Assembly (NCBI GenBank): GCA_946478895.1
Contig: CAMLDY010000039.1
Coordinates: 1 to 23,403, forward strand
Source: an uncultured Gemmatimonadota bacterium
GTDB taxonomy: Bacteria > Gemmatimonadota > Gemmatimonadetes > Gemmatimonadales > Gemmatimonadaceae
Reading direction: 5' to 3'
Length of the DNA: 23,403 bases
The notes under the pieces: model-generated
Told to the model about the DNA's origin: nothing
Seen by the model: only the letters and a program-made list of their open reading frames with translations
The model's database searches: none
Part shown: piece by piece, positions 14,920-22,843 of the stretch
Layout of the letters: each line of letters begins with the position of its first letter
How positions within the stretch are numbered: the first letter of the stretch is position 1
Position numbers and translations under genes: made by a program

Positions 14920-15885
14920 CTACTGCCTCCTGCTAACCGCCTTCCGAGCCATCCCCAGCGCAACATCCAGCGCATCATCCCCCGCCGCCGTCACATCCGG
15001 TTTGACCCCCACTCCCTCCCAGTTCGTCCTGGTCACCGGATTGATGGCGCGGCCGGTGGGAACGAAAACCGTGAGATCGTAGGGTAGCCGCACCGGTCCG
15101 CCCGGATTGGCGCCGCCCCCCGTCGTCTCGCCGACGATGGTCGCGCGCTTCTGGGTCTGCAGGTCGTACGCGAATTCCTCGGCGCCCGAGAAAGTTCTGA
15201 CGCTTGTGAGCACGAAGACCGGTTTGTCGGGTCCAAACTTCTTCCCATCGACGTTGGGGTTGGTGTAGAAATCGTCGGTGCGGTTGGCGGGCCGGAAGTA
15301 GAGCGAGTTGAGGTGCACCGGCTTGTCGCCGAAGAGATAGCTCGCCACCAGAGCGACGGTGAAAGGATCTCCACCACCATTCGAGCGCAGGTCGATAATC
15401 AGCGCCTTGGCATCCGCCACCTCGCTCATCACGCGGCTCGCATCCTCGCGTACGGACTCGGCGGGAAATCCGAAGCTGCGAATGTCCACGTAGGCGACAT
15501 CGTCCTCGAGCCAGTCCGTGCGTCCGAACATGCCGCTCGCGCCGTCGGACGGGTTCGCGGGACCGGCAGGCCGCGGCGGAGAACCGAAGCGGACACGCAG
15601 ATGCCGGTCATGACTCAGCGCCTGCAGGTCGGTGGTGAGGAGCTGGGCGAACGATGACGGATCGGTCGACTTGTCGAACTCGCCCCGCGTCGCGCGCGCG
15701 TGGAGATCGCTGTCCATGCGGGCCGCGACTTCGGGAAATACGTACCTCGCGTTGAGCGCGCTGGCGAGGGAGTCGATGACCGTCGCGCGCTGCTCGGCGG
15801 TCAATGGAGCGGCCCGCTGTGCGACGCAAGCCGAGCTCGTCGACAGGGTTGCAACAAGCAAAGTGACGGACAGGGTGCGGATCAT
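14920..15885 (-). CDS. S41 family (C-terminal processing protease-like) peptidase
   Basis: The protein is 321 residues from the ATG at 15885, with GGAGA five bases upstream; an ATG at 16086 would run through repeat DNA and is rejected. Residues 1-19 form a signal peptide followed by Cys20, a possible lipidation site. Residues 28-100 match the helical N-terminal domain of interphotoreceptor retinoid-binding protein-like S41 proteins ('LTAEQRATVIDSLASALNARYVFPE' start, 'LSHDRHLRVRF' end). The catalytic fold follows: 'VAYVDIRSFGF' (130-140), 'LIIDLRSNGGG' (162-172), the nucleophile Ser233 in 'TSVRTFSGAEEF' (227-238), and 'GETTGGGANPGG' (252-263). No PDZ domain is seen, as usual in this subgroup. 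It is predicted to be a periplasmic or cell-envelope serine peptidase of unknown substrate. Confidence 0.92.
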   Translation of the reverse strand: MIRTLSVTLLVATLSTSSACVAQRAAPLTAEQRATVIDSLASALNARYVFPEVAARMDSDLHARATRGEFDKSTDPSSFAQLLTTDLQALSHDRHLRVRFGSPPRPAGPANPSDGASGMFGRTDWLEDDVAYVDIRSFGFPAESVREDASRVMSEVADAKALIIDLRSNGGGDPFTVALVASYLFGDKPVHLNSLYFRPANRTDDFYTNPNVDGKKFGPDKPVFVLTSVRTFSGAEEFAYDLQTQKRATIVGETTGGGANPGGPVRLPYDLTVFVPTGRAINPVTRTNWEGVGVKPDVTAAGDDALDVALGMARKAVSRRQ

Positions 15886-15980
15886 CCGATTCTCCGGTGC
15901 TGCGATGGGGCCGAAAGGCGCGGCAGACCTTTGATGGTGGAAGAAGGGGCAAAAGGTTTCCGGAAAACCCCTTAGTCGGC

Positions 15981-16029
15981 CCTCAATCAGTCCGCGATTG
16001 TCGATGCCGTTAGTCCGCAATACGCAGTT
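15981..16029. repeat. Interspersed repeat, copy A
   Basis: This 49-base sequence recurs at 17640-17688 in the same orientation with three mismatches. It lies in the 258-base region between the divergent S41 and TetR genes and has no coding sense. Nearby, GGTAACAGC occurs twice in direct orientation (16051-16059 and 16067-16075), and TTTCCGGAAA (15957-15966) is a perfect palindrome. Confidence 0.8.
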
Positions 16030-16095
16030 TGACACCGCAAAGCCCTCCCTGGTAACAGCTCTCCTGGGTAACAGCCCCGTTGACATCCCCCCGAT

Positions 16096-16132
16096 GGATT
16101 TATACGTTCGACTAAGACGAGCGTATAAATCC
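16096..16132 (+). promoter_or_regulatory. 37-bp dyad over the TetR promoter, probable TetR operator
   Basis: The arms are 15 bases (16096-16110 and 16118-16132) with one mismatch, and the spacer is ACTAAGA. The right arm contains TATAAAT (16124-16130), a good -10 element. A start site near 16137 would leave a leader of only about 7 bases before the TetR ATG at 16144, which has no Shine-Dalgarno. Long dyads overlapping their own promoter are characteristic of TetR-family autoregulation. That this regulator binds here is inference. Confidence 0.7.
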
Positions 16133-16143
16133 GACCGATCTCG

Positions 16144-16764
16144 ATGTCAGCAAAATCCCTTACGGTTTCCGAATCCACCCGCATCAGTACCCAGCAGCGT
16201 CTTCTCGACGCCGCCGAGCGGCTGCTGGTGGACGTCGGCTACGGCGCGATTACGGCGCGGAAGCTGGCGGAGGAAGCAGGCGCCAACCTCGGGCTCGTTC
16301 ATTACTACTTCGGCTCGATGGAGGAGCTCTTCCTCCAGGTCCTCGAGCGCTTCACCAGCGACCTGATCGCCCGCCAGCGCGCGATGTACGCGGCGCCCGG
16401 CCCCTACATCGACAAATGGCGGCAGGCGATGCGCTATCTCGACGAGGACCGGCCCTATCAGAAGATCTGGTGGGAGCTGCAGGCGATGGCGTGGAACCAC
16501 CCTGAGTACCGCGCCCGGGTCGAGAAAGTCCACGACGCCTGGTGCGACGCGATGCGCGACGCCGTACGCGAAGCGCTGTCGCGCTACGATCTCGACGACG
16601 ACGTCTTCACCACCGAAGCATGGGTGACGCTGATCGTCACCGTCAACGAAGGAATCATTCTCGAGCGGCTGTCCGGCGTCACTCGCGGTCATAAGGATCT
16701 GCTGACCGGAATCGATCGCTGGCTCGAGTCGCTGGAAAGAAAGGCGCGGCGCGGGAAGCGCTGA
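16144..16764 (+). CDS. TetR/AcrR family transcriptional regulator
   Basis: This 206-residue protein is the typical TetR length. Residues 14-60 form the DNA-binding domain: 'QQRLLDAAERLLVDVGYGAITARKLAEEAG' then 'NLGLVHYYFGSMEELF', with the recognition helix around 46-56. The remainder is the helical ligand-binding and dimerisation domain, rich in aromatic residues ('YQKIWWELQAMAWNHPEYRARV', about 106-127). A leaderless or very short-leader transcript is suggested by the TATAAAT 13 bases before the ATG. The regulator is followed after 38 bases by the methyltransferase gene in the same direction, so autoregulated control of that gene is the simplest reading. The inducer is unknown. Confidence 0.95.
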   Translation: MSAKSLTVSESTRISTQQRLLDAAERLLVDVGYGAITARKLAEEAGANLGLVHYYFGSMEELFLQVLERFTSDLIARQRAMYAAPGPYIDKWRQAMRYLDEDRPYQKIWWELQAMAWNHPEYRARVEKVHDAWCDAMRDAVREALSRYDLDDDVFTTEAWVTLIVTVNEGIILERLSGVTRGHKDLLTGIDRWLESLERKARRGKR

Positions 16765-16802
16765 ACGCCTGCGGTTCAAACCATGAGATGGAGGGTGGGG
16801 GA

Positions 16803-17564
16803 GTGAGCAAAGCACTGGCTTTCTTTTACGGCATCGTCGCTTACGTGGTGTTCGTGGTGAGCTTCGTTTACGCAATCGGATTCGTCGGCAATCTGATCGT
16901 GCCGAAATCGATCGATTCAGGAACGGTTGTCGGAACGTGGAAGGCGCTCATCATCGACGCGGTGCTGCTTACGCTGTTCGCCATGCAGCACAGTGGAATG
17001 GCGCGCCGGGGATTCAAGCGCCGGCTGACCCGCGTCATCCCCGAGGCGATCGAGCGCAGCACCTACGTGCTGTCCGCGAGTCTGGTGCTGCTACTCCTAT
17101 ACGCGCTGTGGCGACCGATCCCCAATGCCATCTGGAATGTCACCAATCCCACCGCCGTGACGTTGTTGTGGGCGCTGTTCGGGCTCGGCTGGGCGATCGT
17201 GTTCATCTCGACGTTCATGATCGGCCATTTCGATCTGTTCGGGCTCAAGCAGGTGTGGCTCAACATGGCCGGCCGCACGCGGTCCCCCGATTCGTTCCGC
17301 ACCCCCGCGTTCTACAAGATCGTGCGCCATCCGATCATGGCCGGTTTCTTCATCGCGTTCTGGGCGACGCCGTTCATGAGCGCAGGCCATCTGTTGTTCG
17401 CCATCGCGACGACAGGCTACATCCTCCTCGCAGTGCAGCTGGAGGAGCGCGATCTCGTTGCCGCGCACGGTGAGCAATATCTGAATTATCGGAAGCAGGT
17501 GCCCGCGTTCGTGCCTATTCCGAAGAAAGGAGGGGCGGTAACGGCACGAACGATTGCTGATTGA
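16803..17564 (+). CDS. mddA: Probable methanethiol S-methyltransferase (MddA-like, NnrU/ICMT superfamily)
   Basis: The protein is 253 residues from the GTG at 16803, which has GGAGG eight bases upstream. An ATG at 16788 is in frame but overlaps that site. It is an integral membrane protein with about six helices (3-30, 47-63, 86-103, 117-140, 178-193, 197-212). The C-terminal isoprenylcysteine-methyltransferase-like SAM-binding signature is present: 'YKIVRHPIMAGFFIAFW' (171-187) and 'LEERDLVAAHGEQYLNYRKQVPAFVP' from 213. The N-terminal 'FFYGIVAYVVFVVSFVYAIGF' and 'VPKSIDSG' match what I recall of MddA, which methylates methanethiol to dimethylsulfide using SAM. A generic NnrU-type methyltransferase is the alternative. 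The TetR gene directly upstream suggests regulated expression. Confidence 0.75.
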   Translation: MSKALAFFYGIVAYVVFVVSFVYAIGFVGNLIVPKSIDSGTVVGTWKALIIDAVLLTLFAMQHSGMARRGFKRRLTRVIPEAIERSTYVLSASLVLLLLYALWRPIPNAIWNVTNPTAVTLLWALFGLGWAIVFISTFMIGHFDLFGLKQVWLNMAGRTRSPDSFRTPAFYKIVRHPIMAGFFIAFWATPFMSAGHLLFAIATTGYILLAVQLEERDLVAAHGEQYLNYRKQVPAFVPIPKKGGAVTARTIAD

Positions 17565-17579
17565 GTACTCGGACCACCT

Positions 17580-17688
17580 GCATCGATAATCGCGGACTGA
17601 TTGCGAATCGCAGACTATTGAGGACTTGTTCTCAGTAGTCCTCAATCAGTCCGCGATCGTCGATGCCGTTAGTTCGGAATACGCAGTT
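17580..17688. repeat. Interspersed repeat copy B with palindromic extension
   Basis: Bases 17640-17688 match copy A (15981-16029) at 46 of 49 positions. Here the repeat is preceded by an inverted partial copy: 17580-17603 pairs with 17643-17666 with two mismatches in 24. An inner perfect 10-bp stem (17617-17626 with 17637-17646) competes with it. The element fills the gap between two convergent genes and reaches the stop codon of the amidase, so it may serve as a bidirectional terminator. Confidence 0.8.
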
Positions 17689-19277
17689 CACTCAACCTCG
17701 AACCTCGCGGCCACAAACCTCTTCGAGTGCCGCTCATAGGCGTGCGCTAGCGCCAGCAGCCTTGCATCGCTTCCCGGCAGCCCCACAAACGAGATGTTGC
17801 CGGCCGGCATTCCATCGGCGCCAATGCCGCTTGGCACCGAGACTTCGGGCAGGCCAAGCCAGTTGCCGTAGCCGAGGGTGGTGCGGATGTCGGGCCAGGG
17901 ATCGACGGCACGCGGGGCAGGGAAGGGCATCGTCGGATAGATCATCGCCTCGATGTTCTGCGCGCGGAAAGATTCGGCGAGCTGCGCGACCAGGGTCGCG
18001 CGCGAGCGCGCGAACGACAGCCCCGCTGAATCTTCCTCGTACGGCTGCACGATCAGCTTTGCCATCTCGCTCCACTCTTTGGGCAGCACATCGTAGAACG
18101 CGCGATAGGCGGCGAGACCTTTCTCGACGTTGGCGCGGGCATCGCCGCTGCGGCGCTGGAAGTACCTGAACAGCGCGTTCGCCGTCGGCGCGGCAGCATA
18201 GCCATCGGGAGCAAGATCGCCGCGCGACTTGGCCAGATCGGCGAACATTTCACGCACGTTGGCGCGGGTGACCGGGGGGGCGTAGGACTCGACGATGGCG
18301 CCAGCCGATTTCAAATCAGCTACGGCGCGATCGAACACCGACAACGACTGCGCGGACATCTGCGCGCGCGGCACGTGCGCTTCGACGAGGCCGAGCCGCG
18401 CGTTCTGCAGTGCGTCGTCGCTGAGGTGAGACAGCAATCCGTGTCGCCACGGCGTTTTCAATGCCAGACCGTCCGACGAATCGGGACCCGCGATCGCGTC
18501 GAGCAAAAGCGCCGCGTCGGCGACGTACCGCGCCAGCGGTCCGTGAGTATCGAGGTACGGCCAGGTTGGAATGACGCCGGTGCGCGGCACGAGCCCGAAA
18601 GTCGGCTTCATCCCGACGATGCCGCAGAACTGCGCCGGGATGCGATTGGATCCGCCGTCGTCGGTGCCGAGCGCGGCGAAGGCGATTCCGCAGGCGACGG
18701 AGACAGCGGAGCCCGCACTCGATCCACCGGGAGTCTTTGTGCGCGTCGGGTCGTACGGGTTGCGCACTTGTCCCGTCAGCGAGCTCGTCCCATTGCCGTG
18801 GTACGCGAAGTCGTCGGCGGCAGTTTTGCCGAGCACCACCGCGCCCGCCGCGCGCATGCGCGCCACTTCGATCGAATCGCGCTGCACCGCTTCCGGGAAA
18901 AGCTGCGCCCACTCCTTGTTCGACCCCGTCGTCGGCAGACCGGCCATGTCGTAGATCGCCTTCGCAAACACGGGCGTCCCATCGAGCGGGCCGCGCAGTG
19001 CACCGCGTCGCGCACGGGCGTCGGATGCGCGCGCGTCGGCGAGTGCCGTCGGCGCAAATTCGTCGATGGCGTGGAGCGGACCGTTGAGCGATCGCGCTTT
19101 CTCGAGCGCGGCGCGGGTCACCTCGACCGAGCTCCAGTCGCCGCGCGCGCGGCCTGCCTGGAGCTCGGCAATCGTACCGGCGAGCGGATCCGTTGCCCGC
19201 GCTTCAGGCCAGCGAAGCAGTGGAATGGCGAACAGCGCGCCGAGCTCGCGCAGAGCTTCGCGTCGGGAGATCGGCAT
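17688..19277 (-). CDS. Amidase-signature family enzyme with Tat-like signal
   Basis: This 529-residue protein belongs to the amidase signature family. The Ser-cisSer-Lys triad can be placed as Lys106 in 'VFAKAIYDMAG' (103-113), Ser186 in 'GGSSAGSAVS' (184-193) and Ser210 in 'GTDDGGSNRIPAQFCG' (204-219). The 24-residue spacing of the two serines is as in the family. The N-terminus [21 protein letters not shown] carries a twin-arginine motif and hydrophobic stretch, so export by Tat is predicted; this distinguishes it from GatA. The ATG shares its A with the phosphoglucomutase stop codon (TGATG), indicating translational coupling. The substrate (amide, possibly peptide or amino-acid amide) is not determinable. 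The stop codon lies at the edge of repeat copy B. Confidence 0.93.
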   Translation of the reverse strand: MPISRREALRELGALFAIPLLRWPEARATDPLAGTIAELQAGRARGDWSSVEVTRAALEKARSLNGPLHAIDEFAPTALADARASDARARRGALRGPLDGTPVFAKAIYDMAGLPTTGSNKEWAQLFPEAVQRDSIEVARMRAAGAVVLGKTAADDFAYHGNGTSSLTGQVRNPYDPTRTKTPGGSSAGSAVSVACGIAFAALGTDDGGSNRIPAQFCGIVGMKPTFGLVPRTGVIPTWPYLDTHGPLARYVADAALLLDAIAGPDSSDGLALKTPWRHGLLSHLSDDALQNARLGLVEAHVPRAQMSAQSLSVFDRAVADLKSAGAIVESYAPPVTRANVREMFADLAKSRGDLAPDGYAAAPTANALFRYFQRRSGDARANVEKGLAAYRAFYDVLPKEWSEMAKLIVQPYEEDSAGLSFARSRATLVAQLAESFRAQNIEAMIYPTMPFPAPRAVDPWPDIRTTLGYGNWLGLPEVSVPSGIGADGMPAGNISFVGLPGSDARLLALAHAYERHSKRFVAARFEVE

Positions 19278-20935
19278 CAGGCTTTTGCGCCCGCCTTGTC
19301 GAATGCACGCTTGATGATCGCCTGACCCTCCTCCTGCATCGCCTTCAAGTGCTCGGCGCTCTTCGAGCTTTCGGCGTAGAGCTTATAGACGTCCTCGGTC
19401 CCCGAGGGACGCGCCGCAATCCAGCCGCTCTTGCTCACGACTTTCACGCCGCCGATCGGTTCATTGGTGCCGGGCGTTTTCGTCATGATCGCGATGATCT
19501 TGTCGCCGGCGAGATCCGACTCCTTGATGTCGTCCGCGGACAGTGCGGCGAGAATCTTTTTCTGCGCCGGCGTGGCAGGCGCGTCGATGCGCTCATAATA
19601 GAAATCTCCGTGCTGCCTGGTGAGATCCTTGTAGATCTCGCCCGGATCCCTGCCGGTCACCGCCGTGATCTCCGCCGCGAGGAGTCCCATGATGATTCCA
19701 TCCTTATCGGTCGTCCAGACCGTCCCATCGCGCCGCAGGAACGAAGCGCCCGCGCTCTCTTCGCCGCCGAAGCCGAGTGAGCCATCGAGGAGGCCGTCGA
19801 CAAACCACTTGAAGCCGACCGGGACTTCTCTCAGCGCGCGGCCGATTCCAGCGGTGACGCGATCGATCATGCTGCTGCTGACGACGGTCTTGCCGACGGC
19901 GGCGTGCGCCGGCCACTGCGGCCGATGCGTAAAGAGATAGGAGATCGCGACGGCGAGATAGTGATTCGGGTTGATCAGCCCGGTGCTTTTCGCGACGATG
20001 CCGTGCCGGTCGTGATCGGGATCGCACGCCCACGCGACGTCGAACCTGTCCTTCATCGCTATCAACCGCTTCATCGCGTACGGCGACGAGCAATCCATCC
20101 TGATCTTGCCGTCCCAATCGACGGTCATGAACCGGAACGTCGGATCGACGACTTTGCTTACCACCTCCAGCGAGAACTTGTAGCGCTCCGCGATCATCTC
20201 CCAGTAGAAAACTCCGGAGCCGCCGAGCGGATCGACGCCGAGCTTCAGTTTCGCTCCGCGGATTGCATCGAAGTCGATGATCGCGCCGAGCTCGCTGATG
20301 TACCCATCCATGTAGTCGTGTCGATGGGTGGTGGCCGCGGATTTCGCCTTCGCGTAGGGGATGCGCCGGATGTCCCTGAGTCCGCCGGCGATGATGTCGT
20401 TGGCCTTGTCCTGAATCCACTTTGTCGTCCCCGAGTCGGCGGGCCCGCCGGTGGTCGGGTCGTACTTGAAGCCGCCGTCGGGGGGCGGATTGTGGGACGG
20501 CGTGACGACGATGCCGTCGGCGAGCTGGGTCTTGCGGCCGCGATTGTAGTTGAGGATCGCGTGCGAGACGACCGGCGTCGGCGTGAATCCGTCGCGGTCG
20601 TCGATCATGACGTCGACGCCATTGGCGGCGAGCACTTCCAGCGCCGATGCCAGCGCCGGCTCCGAGAGTGCGTGGGTGTCGATGCCGATGAAGAGCGGAC
20701 CGTCGATGCCGTGCTCGCGGCGGTAGATGCAGATCGCCTGGGTGATGGCGACGATGTGGTCTTCGTTGAACGAGCAGTCGAACGACGTTCCGCGGTGGCC
20801 GGAAGTGCCGAACGCGACGCGCTGGCTTGCGACGGCCGGGTCGGGCTCGAGCGCGTAGTAGTCGGTTACGAGGCGCGGAACGTTGGTGAGGATCGATTCT
20901 GGGGCGGGCTTGCCCGCCAGCGGGCTGATTTTCAT
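19277..20935 (-). CDS. pgm: Alpha-D-glucose phosphate-specific phosphoglucomutase
   Basis: The enzyme interconverts glucose 1-phosphate and glucose 6-phosphate in the cytoplasm, linking glycolysis with glycogen and nucleotide-sugar synthesis. The protein is 552 residues from the ATG at 20935, matching the E. coli-type Pgm length; an ATG at 21001 overlaps the divergent kinase start and is rejected. All four active-site loops are present: phosphoserine Ser147 in '[13 protein letters not shown]' (143-155), metal loop 'DPDHDRHG' (305-312), sugar-specificity loop '[12 protein letters not shown]' (388-399), and phosphate-binding '[16 protein letters not shown]' (508-523). No Shine-Dalgarno precedes the ATG. 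A TATATT (20953-20948) about 12 bases upstream could give a nearly leaderless mRNA. It is the first gene of a pair with the Tat-signal amidase. Confidence 0.96.
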   Translation of the reverse strand: MKISPLAGKPAPESILTNVPRLVTDYYALEPDPAVASQRVAFGTSGHRGTSFDCSFNEDHIVAITQAICIYRREHGIDGPLFIGIDTHALSEPALASALEVLAANGVDVMIDDRDGFTPTPVVSHAILNYNRGRKTQLADGIVVTPSHNPPPDGGFKYDPTTGGPADSGTTKWIQDKANDIIAGGLRDIRRIPYAKAKSAATTHRHDYMDGYISELGAIIDFDAIRGAKLKLGVDPLGGSGVFYWEMIAERYKFSLEVVSKVVDPTFRFMTVDWDGKIRMDCSSPYAMKRLIAMKDRFDVAWACDPDHDRHGIVAKSTGLINPNHYLAVAISYLFTHRPQWPAHAAVGKTVVSSSMIDRVTAGIGRALREVPVGFKWFVDGLLDGSLGFGGEESAGASFLRRDGTVWTTDKDGIIMGLLAAEITAVTGRDPGEIYKDLTRQHGDFYYERIDAPATPAQKKILAALSADDIKESDLAGDKIIAIMTKTPGTNEPIGGVKVVSKSGWIAARPSGTEDVYKLYAESSKSAEHLKAMQEEGQAIIKRAFDKAGAKA

Positions 20936-20999
20936 GGTGCAGGCGTCAATATACGTCCTTGCCGAAGAGCGGATTTTGTGCAACAGTAGCTGACCCAGC

Positions 21000-22640
21000 A
21001 TGGCAGAACATCAGCTCATAGGACCCCAGCCGGTATCGACTCCGGCGGATCTGCTGCGTTCCGGCAGGAGCGCCCGCGGCTTGCCCGACGATCTGCTGCG
21101 CGCGGCATCGCAGCGGCTCGGAATCATGTCGCTGCTTTACGCGGTGCTCTGGGTAGTCGGAACCTTTGCTGGGCATTTTGCCGGCCACGCCATCATGCCC
21201 GACAATCCCAATTGGTGGCTGCCGGACATGGGCGACGGGATCGCGGCGATCAGCATCCTGGTATCACTCGCGCTGTACAGGTACACGCGCGGCGATCGAA
21301 ATCCGAGGACCATGCTTGACCTCGGGCTCTGGTACATGGTGTACACCGGACTCGCGATCAGCCTGACGTTCCACATCGGTGGGATCCCGCCCAACTACAT
21401 GATCATCCCCGAGATCTCGTGGATTGGCGCGGTGGTGCTGATTTTCGCGGCGATCGTGCCGGCGCGGCCGAAGAAGATGCTCCTCGCGGGCTTCATCGCC
21501 GTCTCGATGAATCCGATCAGCATGCTGGTGCTGGCGAAGGTCCAGCACTGGAATTTCGGCTCGTCGTGGAATGCGCTGCTGATGCACTACCCCGACTACA
21601 TCCTCGTCGGCGCGGCGGCGGTGATTTCGGCTGTGGTCGCCAAGCTCGGCCAGCAGGTCACCAAGGCGCGCGAGATGGGGAGCTATCAGCTCGGCGAGCT
21701 GCTGGGCAAGGGCGGGATGGGCGAAGTCTACAAGGCGACCCACCGGATGCTGGCTCGCCCCGCCGCGATCAAGCTCATACGGCCGGAGATGCTGGGCGCC
21801 GTCGATGACGAAGCGGCGAAGCTGGCGGTGACGCGCTTCAGGCGCGAAGCCGAAGCGGCGGCGAACCTGCGATCGGAGCACACCGTCGAGCTGTACGACT
21901 TCGGCGTGACGGCGGACGGGACGCTGTATCTGGTGATGGAATTTCTGGAGGGCCTGGATCTGCAGACCCTCGTCAAGGAAAACGGTCCGCTGTCCGCGGG
22001 GCGGACCGTTCACATCCTGCGGCAGGTCTGCGATTCGCTGGAGGAAGCGCACGCCAGCGGTCTGGTGCACCGCGACATCAAGCCCGCCAACATCCACGTC
22101 GGCAGAGTGGGGTTGCGGCACGACTTCGTGAAGGTCCTCGACTTCGGCCTGGTGAAGGAAGTCTCGAGCGTCAGCGTCGGCGATTCGATGGCGACCGTTC
22201 CGGGTCAGATGGCGCTCGGCACGCCCGGCTACATGGCGCCGGAGATGGCGCTCGGCGACAAGGTCGATGGCCGCGCGGACATCTACGCGCTCGGCTGTGT
22301 CGCGTACTATCTGGTGACGGGCGAGCTGGTGTTCGAGGCGGAGACCGCGTTCCAGATGATCGCCAAGCACCTCCAGACGTCGCCGATTCCGCCGTCGGAG
22401 CGCACCACCGCGTCCATCCCGCGCGAGCTGGAGCGCCTGATCCTGAAATGTCTCGCCAAGGATCCGGCCGATCGCCCGCAGAGCGCGGCGCAGCTGGCGC
22501 AGGCGCTGGAGTTCATTCCGGTGGATGCGTGGGGGGAAGAGCAGGCCCGCCGTTGGTGGGCGGCGCCGAGGGGGGTTGTCGGAGGAGAGCTGCCGTCGGT
22601 TCTCAACCAGGCGCGGACTGCGGACGAGGTCGGACACTAA
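21000..22640 (+). CDS. Membrane Ser/Thr protein kinase with N-terminal six-helix domain
   Basis: The protein has 546 residues. The N-terminal part has a cytoplasmic segment (1-40) and six hydrophobic helices (about 43-61, 78-94, 109-128, 139-155, 160-178, 199-215). The C-terminal Hanks-type kinase (228-505) is complete: glycine loop '[11 protein letters not shown]' (236-246), Lys258 in 'AIKLI', catalytic 'HRDIKPAN' (357-364, Asp359), 'DFGLVK' (381-386), and '[26 protein letters not shown]' from 407. '[11 protein letters not shown]' (486-496) closes the lobe. The order (membrane domain first, kinase last, no PASTA or other extracytoplasmic sensor) differs from PknB. No substrate is encoded nearby. 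It is divergent from pgm with 64 bases between the start codons. Confidence 0.95.
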   Translation: MAEHQLIGPQPVSTPADLLRSGRSARGLPDDLLRAASQRLGIMSLLYAVLWVVGTFAGHFAGHAIMPDNPNWWLPDMGDGIAAISILVSLALYRYTRGDRNPRTMLDLGLWYMVYTGLAISLTFHIGGIPPNYMIIPEISWIGAVVLIFAAIVPARPKKMLLAGFIAVSMNPISMLVLAKVQHWNFGSSWNALLMHYPDYILVGAAAVISAVVAKLGQQVTKAREMGSYQLGELLGKGGMGEVYKATHRMLARPAAIKLIRPEMLGAVDDEAAKLAVTRFRREAEAAANLRSEHTVELYDFGVTADGTLYLVMEFLEGLDLQTLVKENGPLSAGRTVHILRQVCDSLEEAHASGLVHRDIKPANIHVGRVGLRHDFVKVLDFGLVKEVSSVSVGDSMATVPGQMALGTPGYMAPEMALGDKVDGRADIYALGCVAYYLVTGELVFEAETAFQMIAKHLQTSPIPPSERTTASIPRELERLILKCLAKDPADRPQSAAQLAQALEFIPVDAWGEEQARRWWAAPRGVVGGELPSVLNQARTADEVGH

Positions 22641-22655
22641 CAACCGGACAGTGGC

Positions 22656-22751
22656 TACTCGCATTCTGGGATAGCGCGTTCCGGGTTGCGGGTAGCACGG
22701 TGGCCGGTTCCCGGTGAACCACGTTGGCGACGTTATCCCCGAATGCGAGTA
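22656..22751. repeat. Palindromic intergenic element after the kinase gene
   Basis: The outer arms are 18 bases (22656-22673 and 22734-22751) with one mismatch. The interior holds a GGTTC/GAACC hairpin at about 22706-22720. The element begins 15 bases after the kinase stop codon and may terminate its transcript, although there is no U-tract. It has no coding sense. Its size and architecture recall the element at 8617-8733 but the sequence differs. Confidence 0.7.
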
Positions 22752-22800
22752 TGCACCCGCCCGGCGTAACGTGACTTAAAGGAAACAGTACCAACCCCGT

Positions 22801-22817
22801 CAAAATTGTATACATTT
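22801..22817 (+). promoter_or_regulatory. AT-rich palindrome, possible promoter of the HGSNAT-type gene
   Basis: A near-palindrome around the perfect 8-mer TGTATACA (22807-22814) is flanked by AAAAT on the left and TTTT on the right. It is the only AT-rich stretch in the 203-base gap. TATACA could be a -10 element, giving a leader of about 20 bases before the GTG at 22844. I found no convincing -35. Confidence 0.4.
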
Positions 22818-22843
22818 TGGACGACCTCACCGGGATTCGGACT

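Noticed and set aside
16045..16075. CRISPR-like repeat pair
   Set aside because: Only two copies of a 9-base unit 16 bases apart; at most operator half-sites.
18375..19325. 316-codon plus-strand frame opposite the amidase
   Set aside because: Shadow of a complete amidase-signature gene; Arg-rich translation without motifs.
19904..20989. 361-codon plus-strand frame opposite pgm
   Set aside because: The minus-strand Pgm has every active-site loop; this frame is compositional.
21264..22664. 466-codon open frame on the minus strand opposite the kinase
   Set aside because: It is antisense to a kinase with all catalytic motifs intact, and its translation is Arg/His/Asp-rich low-complexity typical of a high-GC shadow frame.
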